In this document: piece by piece, positions 57,770-64,000 of the stretch | Numbering within the stretch: the stretch's first letter is position 1 | Layout: each line of letters starts with the position of its first letter | Assembly: GCF_002994745.2 (NCBI RefSeq) | Contig: NC_037093.1 | Location: 11,574,400 to 11,638,399, forward strand | Length of the DNA stretch: 64,000 nucleotides | Source of the DNA: Rosa chinensis | Lineage: Eukaryota; Streptophyta; Magnoliopsida; Rosales; Rosaceae | Direction of reading: 5' to 3' | Made by a program: the position numbers and the translations under genes | The notes under the pieces: generated by a model | The model's input: only the letters and a program-made list of their open reading frames with translations | Database searches by the model: none | Told to the model about the DNA's origin: nothing

Positions 57770-58905
57770 TTAACTCAAGATACACATAAGAGTTATCTTA
57801 TTTTGACTCCATCTAACATGTACACATTGGACCAAAATATGCTGTGCAAGGTTTTGCCATTGTTAATGTGAACTTTATCCTCAACATGTTGCACTGCACT
57901 AGCCAAGACTATGTTCCTTTGTTTGTTCTCTTGATGATTTCTAAATTTGAGGACCATTTGTAAAAGTGTGGAAACAAAAAAAGTTTAACAGCCGGTTCTT
58001 CGAAATGTGATCGAAAAATGGATCTCACAAGTGATCTCTTAAAAAAAAAAAAGTATTCTCTTTGTGGAAATGTTATATATATGGTGGGTTCTTTCATAAT
58101 CGATAAGAGTCATTTAGTTGATGAAATACTAATATGATCCATTTTTCGATCACATATCAGCAAATTGATTATTAAAATTTTGGGCTTCCATGAATAGACC
58201 ACGTATGGAAATTTTCAATCAAATAAAAATGCATACATTTGCCGACCAAACATTCGATCAAACACTTTTACAGACTAACAAACGTTGTCAAAAGCCTCCC
58301 ATAAAATGATCTTACATTTCCCACCACTCTTTTGTTGAGAGATCTCTCCCATAAATGGTTTTACCGTCATCAATGACAATTATGTCGGCAATAGCCTCCA
58401 ATTAAAAAAATATAAAATGATGCATGTTTACCGACAACAAGATTGTCAGAAAAAGATACATAAATACGCATGTATGCTAACAGCATTTAATAAAATTAGA
58501 AACAAATTGATGCACTTTTTGTAGATGAAAATTCATTGAAGCTAGGGTGCAATACAACACTTAGTATTACTCTCTTGAAACCCTTTTTTCATAATTTAGG
58601 CTACTCATATCTGGCTTGCCGCATTAACGATGAAATTTTCGTCAGCATTAGTTTTCATTAATTTTTTGTTATGATAGATTTTTTCCGAAGGAAAATTACC
58701 GACATAGTTGCATCTTTTTATGTTTCATTGAAGTTTTTTGCTGATGAATAGTCTGTTGGCATAAGTGTCCCCGTTGGGTTGCCTATGGCCTAGAATTGGC
58801 CCTTCCGTATCCTATCTACGTTGATCTATTTGGATGAGAGTCTTCCCTTCTCAAGTCTACCCGTTAAAGGCGTCATCGAGATCTCTTGATGGTAGCTTTC
58901 TTTCT
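57770..58905. other. Intergenic, no gene; contains a 20-bp inverted repeat
   Basis: No coding signal. The perfect 20-bp inverted repeat ATGTGATCGAAAAATGGATC (58005-58024 and 58136-58155) encloses 111 bp and may be the core of a small MITE. Scattered CCGACA/TGTCGG words at 58390-58760 resemble CACTA subterminal motifs but no ends were found. Confidence 0.45.
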
Positions 58906-58930
58906 TTATTCATCGGTGTATTTTTTTTTT

Positions 58931-59964
58931 GGGAAAACGTCACAAACAGTACCCCAACTTAAAGTCATTCTACACTTTGATACCTCATCTTCTAAATATG
59001 TCACTTTGATACCTCAACTTATTATTTATGCATTACATTCATACACGCAGTTAATAACACCGTTAACTCAAGTGTCATGTAGCTTTCTGTCATGTGTATT
59101 TTCGTCAATTTATATTTTCCCACCAAAAATCTCATGTTATTTTCCATTTAATAAAAACTCAATCCGTTAATTCATATTTATTTTTATTAAAAAACAAAAA
59201 CACAACAAACATCTTTCTTCATTGCCGATGAAACCAAATAACCATGGATCTATATTTAAAGAGTAAGCAAATAACTACAACAACCATAAATACTAAAAGT
59301 TTCAAGCAATTTCTACAACTCTACTAGAGACAATCTGCTATGATTGGTATTGAAATTGATTATGCATAATGAATTGAACAAGCATTTTTCCTTCTTTGTC
59401 TGAAGAGTTCTTCAATTAAAAGGGGAAAGACTCAAACCCTAAACTTGAAAGAAAACTAGTATCTACCCAACAAATTACATTTGAAGAGCTAAAATAAGAT
59501 GATATAGAATCAATAATTAATAAAGCTAGCAGACAATTTGATCTTATCCAAATCACTCTCTATTTGTGAATTAGCCGGCAGAAAACGATAAATCTCTCAC
59601 CTCTTCTCATTTTAATTATTATGTTTCTTGGGATCATAACAATAAGTCAAAATTTCTAGTACAATAACTTTAATTGATCTTCCATAAACCCAAATATAAT
59701 ATTTTTCTTAATGACAGATTTATTTTCAGCAAAAAGAAAGGAATTTTAGATCATCTCCCATGGAATTTTTGGTGGGAAAATATAAATTGACGAAAATACC
59801 CATAGCAACAAGCTACATAACACTTGAGTTAACGGTGTTATTAACGGCGTGTATGAATCTTATGCATAAATAATAAGTTGAGGTATCAAAGTGATATATT
59901 TAGAAGATGAGGTACCAAAGTGTAGAATGACTTTAAATTGGGGTACTGTTTGTGACTTTTTCCC
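58931..59964. mobile_element. MULE-like element with about 200-bp TIRs, inserted in a T tract
   Basis: Positions 58931-59131 and 59764-59964 are long inverted repeats starting GGGAAAA(C/A)GTCACAAACAG, about 90% alike by eye. Ten T residues lie on each side (58921-58930, 59965-59974), giving a 9-10 bp target duplication. Length, long TIRs and 9-bp duplication fit the Mutator superfamily. The 0.6-kb interior is AT-rich with no recognisable gene. Confidence 0.85.
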
Positions 59965-59974
59965 TTTTTTTTTT

Positions 59975-61004
59975 AGGGGAACGAATAGATTCTATTGATA
60001 AAAATCAAATGACCGTACTAATTCATTCGAGAGGAAGTCCGAAGACTCCTCACATTACAATCACTGCTTAATTATTCATACTACAATCCAAAAGGAAATG
60101 CAAAAAAAAAAAAAACTAAAACCAAAATGAAATTGTGAAGAAAAACCACTAACAACTGAGTTTATTCCAAAACACAACCCTAACCCTTCGCATTAGTCTT
60201 GATTAGCTTGGGGCCTAGAGACCATCTTGGTGTACCCATCCACCGGTCAAAACAAAGAGCAGCCTCAAAATTGGGTCATATTGAGTTCAGCCCACAACAG
60301 GCCCAACAAGAGACCCGCCCAACATCCAACCCAAGCCAGATAGAGGAGAGAAAATGGGCTAATGCCATAGTCCCAACCAGCAGTCACTGCCCTCACCCTA
60401 CAACCTAGGCCATCAATCACCAAAACCCTAGTAAGCTAGCTTTTCGGAGGCACTACTACCACACCAAACGAGTTAGTTGTTGCTGCCATTTCACCGGACG
60501 ACCTCGACCTTCAGCCATTGGAAAAATTAGATCGGAACCTAACTGGGGCTCAATCTAGTCACCAAAAGCACCGGAGGTTTGTGGCCTACACTACCACCTT
60601 GAAAGACCAGAGTCTGACATGGAAAACCCACAGTTGAAGATCCAATTCACTGCGAAATCGAGACTGCCTTCGAGCACCTACTAGGCTTCACGATCAACTC
60701 CTCTGAAACCCCAAGCAAGCAACGCTGATCTTGCAACCGCCTGAAGACCAGATCTCCCCAACAAGCGTCGACTTCGCCTTCTCACCCAATCATAGGATCC
60801 GAACCTAAAACCAAAGGCTGAATTCAACACCAACCACCGACACTACCACTAAACACATCGCTGTCGACTGAAAGCTCAATGCCGGAGAGTCATATTCGCA
60901 GTCGGAGGAACTGCTACGCCGCTGCCGACTCCTACACGAAACATAGGGTTTCAGTATAGGTCCTCTTATAGACCAGAAATGTTGTTCATGACTAATTAGT
61001 TTAA
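59975..61004 (-). mobile_element. Poly-A retroposon, interrupted by two MULEs
   Basis: The poly-T tail at the left (split by the MULE at 58931-59964) is the A tail of a minus-strand retroposon. The sequence outside the tail, TTATTCATCGGTGTA (58906-58920), recurs with one mismatch as TTATTCATCGGCGTA at 62895-62909, beyond the Pack-MULE. Removing both MULEs leaves a roughly 1.03-kb A-tailed body flanked by a 15-bp target duplication. The interior is G/C rich, has no reverse transcriptase, and resembles the element at 789-1724 in style. Confidence 0.75.
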
Positions 61005-61262
61005 TTATTGGATAAAATACTGCTTACTCCCTATACTTATAAGGAGTCGACGTTTCAGTCCCTGACATTTCAATTTCACCTAAAAAGTCCCTAAACTCTC
61101 CAATTTCACCTAATTAGTCCTTGCCGTCAATTATCCGTCAAAATCTCTGTTAAATTGGTGACGTGGCATTTTTTACACTGTGAAATGTCTATTATACCCT
61201 CACTCTTTTTTTCTTTTATATTTATTTTTCCCTATCTTTCTATTTTCTTTTTCCTCCTCTTC

Positions 61263-61560
61263 TCATTCTGAATCGATAAGCAGAGCTCTCAATCTCATCT
61301 CCTATAAGAAGTTCTCCAAGATTCTCGGCCATTTTCTTGACACCATCCTGCGGTTTGCATTATGGTAGACTATAGTAGCTGAAGGGAAACTCAGTCTCAA
61401 TAGAAGTCAAGGAATTAACTTTGGTAAAGATTGGTTCCCCTTGGAAATACGTGTGCATGTAGCTTCCAGGAAGATAAAACCCATCACAGGTGAACACAAA
61501 CAGAACCAAAACCAGCATTGCCCATTGGATTGGGGGCATTCTCAATTTCGATACAGCCAT
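61263..61560 (-). pseudogene. Captured TM9SF (nonaspanin/EMP70) first-exon fragment
   Basis: From ATG at 61560 the minus strand encodes a signal peptide (PPIQWAMLVLVLFVFTCDG) and the start of the mature protein: GFYLPGSYMHTYFQGEPIF, KVNSLTSIETEFPFSYYSLP, then a TAA stop at 61360-61362 where Tyr is expected. After the stop the homology continues in the same frame (CKPQDGVKKMAENLGELL, IGD, YRF). TM9SF proteins are nine-span Golgi/endosome membrane proteins of about 640 residues. The last about 24 bases of the homology lie inside the left terminal repeat and are also present in the right one. Confidence 0.9.
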
Positions 61561-61959
61561 CTGAATCGAAACAAGAAGAACACCTACCACTGTATCTAAC
61601 CTACTCTTGAAGACGCATCCAATAATATATCTACATCAAAATTCAAACAAACTGACATAAGCCAAATGAAAAAGAATAACAAATTAAGCTGGAATACACC
61701 AAGACAACCACTTTCTTGAAACAAATTACAACACGAAGCTAATTTAGGGTTTACATCCTACTCCTCAACCATACCAGATCTACTAATCAACACAGCAGAG
61801 ACAAGCACACAATAAAATCCAACTAGCATTGAAATAAAAAACTAACACATGCACAGATCCAAGAATTTCAATTCCAGATCTACCAAAATCGAAACCAACA
61901 CACACAAGAGTATTAACTCCTAAGTGGTAATAACAAGGACGTAAAGGATTGAGAAAACG

Positions 61960-62075
61960 AACCGTGATAATATGAGAAGGTGAAGCGGAGATTGAATCAG
62001 AGGTGGAGGGTTTCGGCGTCGAGGCCGCCATGAGCTCGTATGGGTTAATGACTTTCGGGTCGGACATGAGTGGCT
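61960..62075 (-). pseudogene. Possible third captured exon, unidentified
   Basis: The minus-strand frame begins MSDPKVINPYELMAAS (an upstream ATG adds MSNPKPL), continues with a Ser/Thr-rich stretch, and ends near a donor-like GTTCG. Its composition matches a host first exon, and it lies between the TM9SF and BRO1 fragments. The family is not recognised. Confidence 0.4.
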
Positions 62076-62123
62076 TCGGGTTGGACAAGATCGATCTGGG
62101 CTAGGACAGGGAGCTGGGAAAAA

Positions 62124-62512
62124 TGGAAGACAACCTCACCTTCATTTACTCCAAGCGCGAAGCCCAGAACTTTGAAACATCTAAACCCTCAAGCAGCTCC
62201 GCTCCGACTTGGAGCGCCAACCAGATCATCCCTCCCGGCCCGCTGCGACCTCCTCCAAAATTAGTACAAAGCCCTCTGCCTCGTCGAGACGCGCTTCCCA
62301 GTCTCGTCGGACAAGGACCACATCAACACCGTCACCTTCTTCTGGCACAACACCTTCAAGAACAAGCAGAAGGCCTCGCAGCAAAACATCCATCTTCAGA
62401 AGACCGTCGTTCTCTTCAATTTGGGCACCGTCTACAGTAAGATTGGGCTTTCCTACGATCGCCGGTCGCTGTCAGGCCTCTTACGCGTTCATCGCCGCCG
62501 CCGGAGATCCAT
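62124..62512 (+). pseudogene. Captured BRO1/ALIX-family gene fragment
   Basis: In shifting plus-strand frames the BRO1 domain of a plant ALIX/BRO1-type protein is readable: FIYSKREAQ, CDLLQN, YKALCLVETRFPVSSDKDHI, NTVTFFWH, FKNKQKASQQNIHLQKTVV, LFNLGTVYSKIGLSYDR and finally ASYAFIAAAG in another frame. BRO1 proteins act with ESCRT-III in multivesicular body sorting and have more than 800 residues. Here about 120 residues survive with two or more frame breaks and an in-frame stop before YKALC. It is a G/C-rich fragment inside the Pack-MULE. Confidence 0.9.
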
Positions 62513-62909
62513 GATGGTGGGGCAGAAGTGATGGTGGTGGTGGGTGGTTGTTCACAATGATTAAAGGAAAGAGGGAGGGAGAGCTGGAAGAAAAGGTTTA
62601 AAAAAAAAAAAAATGCTCTGCTTACCGATTCAGAATGAGAAGAGGAGGAAAAAGAAAAAAGAAAGATAGGAAAAAATAAATATAAAAGAAAAAAGAGTGA
62701 GGGTATAATAGACATTTCACAGTGTAAAAAATGCCACGTCACCGATTTAACAGAGATTTTGACGGATAATTGACGGCAAGGACTAATTGGGTGAAATTGG
62801 AGAGTTTAGGGGCTTTTTAGGTGAAATTGAAATGTCAGGGACTGAAACGTCGACTCCCTATAAGTATAGGGAGTAAACAGTATTTTGTCCTTAATTATTC
62901 ATCGGCGTA

Positions 62910-63206
62910 TTTGTTTGTGCAACATATTGTTTTTCATCTTTGATTAAACCCATGTATCAGAAGATCTTTCTCCTCCCTTTTTCGAGGTGGCTAAGTGCAG
63001 ATCTCATTACAATTAAAGTTAAATGTGTGACCTATTTATTTAATTCTTCACATTTCCACCTATATAGTCACACTATTTTTCGGCAAAATAGTCAAATAAG
63101 ATATATATCACCACATTTTTTTTAATAAAGAAATCATCTTCATATAACAAAAAACTCAATAGAGTTGATTACACTCATATTGTAACATATCCAGATAACA
63201 ATGTTG
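62910..63206. other. Intergenic, no gene
   Basis: AT-rich, with no coding or RNA signal seen. Confidence 0.5.
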
Positions 63207-63622
63207 CGGTGCGTTTGGATAAGAAAATTATGAAATCTATAGGAATTTATAAATGATGGAATCTTTAATTCCATCAATCTAAAATTCCATTAATTGCAAT
63301 TTCTGTTGTTTGGTTGTAACCATTTAGGATTTGAAATGTATAATAAATTAAGAAAGTTTAAAACAAATAAAAAAATAAAATAGAAAAAAAAAACTTGTTT
63401 TGGAAATGAAAATTGAATGCTGCAAGAGAATTCGTAAATGACACCTATTTTGGTGGAAATTGAAGTGGGAAATTTAAATAATGAATTCCTTCATTTTTTT
63501 TCCACAGAGAAATTTAAAATTTCCAGTTTGATAATGCCAAACGAGGGAATTAGCTTGTAGGAATTATGAAGTCCTCACTTTCAATTAAATTCCATCATAT
63601 TTTCCCTCATCCAAACACACTC
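63207..63622. mobile_element. MITE-like element, 416 bp, possible TSD TTG
   Basis: CGGTGCGTTTGGAT at the left and, inverted, GAGTGTGTTTGGAT at the right form 14-bp inverted ends. Longer imperfect internal inverted stretches (GGAATT, CATCAT) follow. TTG flanks both ends. The GTGTTTGGAT terminus is common among plant MITEs. The superfamily is not certain. Confidence 0.55.
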
Positions 63623-63625
63623 TTG

Positions 63626-64000
63626 GAGTATTATCAAATGACAAGAAATTTGTGCTAGCCTCAAGCCAGAGTGGTCTTTACATACCCTTTTGCTGTCATC
63701 TACAGACAGAACAAAAAGATGTGATAGATACACTCATTCAACATACAATGTTCCGCCATTATAGAATAGCTTGAATTCTCCTTCAATACTACTCCAAAAG
63801 ATTCACTAGTACCATAAATGCCAAACGGTAGCGTATTTTGTTGAAACAAACCTCCAGTATCCCAAACACGAAACCTTAGAGAATTAGAGTCCATCAATTG
63901 GGTCCACGAAATAGCTAAAGTTCAAAAGGTACTCAAAATTGATTTGGGCACTCAAAGTCCACTAGCCTTCGACACCCAAACAATTCTCCGGGCACCCCCT
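63626..64000. other. Intergenic to window edge
   Basis: A minus-strand open frame (63897-63700, starting MMDSNSLRFRVWDTGG) has a coding-like look but matches no family I recognise, and it ends without context. It could be a fragment of a gene or retroelement crossing the right edge. Confidence 0.3.

Larger units (their letters stand above)
61010..62890. mobile_element. Pack-MULE, 1.88 kb, TSD TTAATTATT
   Basis: The terminal inverted repeats of about 277 bp (61010-61286 and 62615-62890) start GGA(T/C)AAAATACTG and are more than 90% alike by eye. The perfect 9-bp target duplication TTAATTATT lies at 61001-61009 and 62891-62899. There is no MULE transposase. The interior carries fragments of at least two host genes with coding-like composition: TM9SF on the minus strand and BRO1/ALIX on the plus strand. 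A third possible exon lies between them (61960-62075, minus strand, MSDPKVINPYELMAAS...). Confidence 0.9.

Overview
This is a nuclear genome window from a flowering plant, most likely a woody eudicot. The evidence is plant-type split genes, En/Spm (CACTA), MULE, hAT and Ty1/copia elements with plant-specific domains, and a tandem array of group-D (UGT73-like) glycosyltransferases. The general look suggests Rosaceae, but nothing in the sequence proves the family.

The backbone is a head-to-tail array of UDP-glycosyltransferase genes, all on the minus strand, from about 9.8 to 57.5 kb. Four copies look intact: 10373-11833, 42878-44329, 53296-54756 and 56056-57525. Each encodes 483-489 residues with a complete PSPG donor-binding box, the catalytic His21 and its Asp partner. 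Three more are recognisable pseudogenes. The copies at 13225-14672 and 16446-17893 each carry one small frameshift, and the first also has a damaged PSPG histidine. The copy at 39508-40903 has many lesions. Three further relics (about 9.85-10.16, 38.74-39.06 and 42.05-42.13 kb) show older copies almost erased. The spacers are also duplicated and carry two recurring non-coding blocks. One looks like the surviving promoter and leader of a vanished UGT.

The left flank (0-9.8 kb) holds a retroposon with a 15-bp target duplication, a long (CT)n microsatellite, a small MITE later caught in a tandem duplication, and two convergent gene tails. These tails are the last exons of a lysine/histidine transporter-like gene (+) and of a PIN-LIKES auxin carrier-like gene (-). 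Their upstream exons were not found.

Between the decayed left genes and the right part of the array sits a 14.7-kb CACTA transposon (21213-35949, TSD ATA) with degraded TNP2-like and TNPA/Ptta-like genes. It contains three further insertions: a 1.55-kb hAT-like element, a 3.67-kb non-autonomous CACTA (TSD ATT) and a 914-bp Tourist-like MITE (TSD TTA). The 3.67-kb element carries captured argininosuccinate lyase and Tubby-like F-box gene fragments. A copia retrotransposon (45224-52642, TSD GGTTT, LTRs differing at one base in 193) has landed inside a repeated UGT spacer. Its reverse transcriptase has lost the catalytic Asp pair.

The right flank (58-64 kb) is a stack of insertions. A retroposon has a MULE-like element in its poly-T tail and a 1.9-kb Pack-MULE in its other target-site copy. 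The Pack-MULE carries fragments of a TM9SF (nonaspanin) gene and a BRO1/ALIX gene in opposite orientations. Apart from the four intact UGTs, no gene here looks complete and functional.
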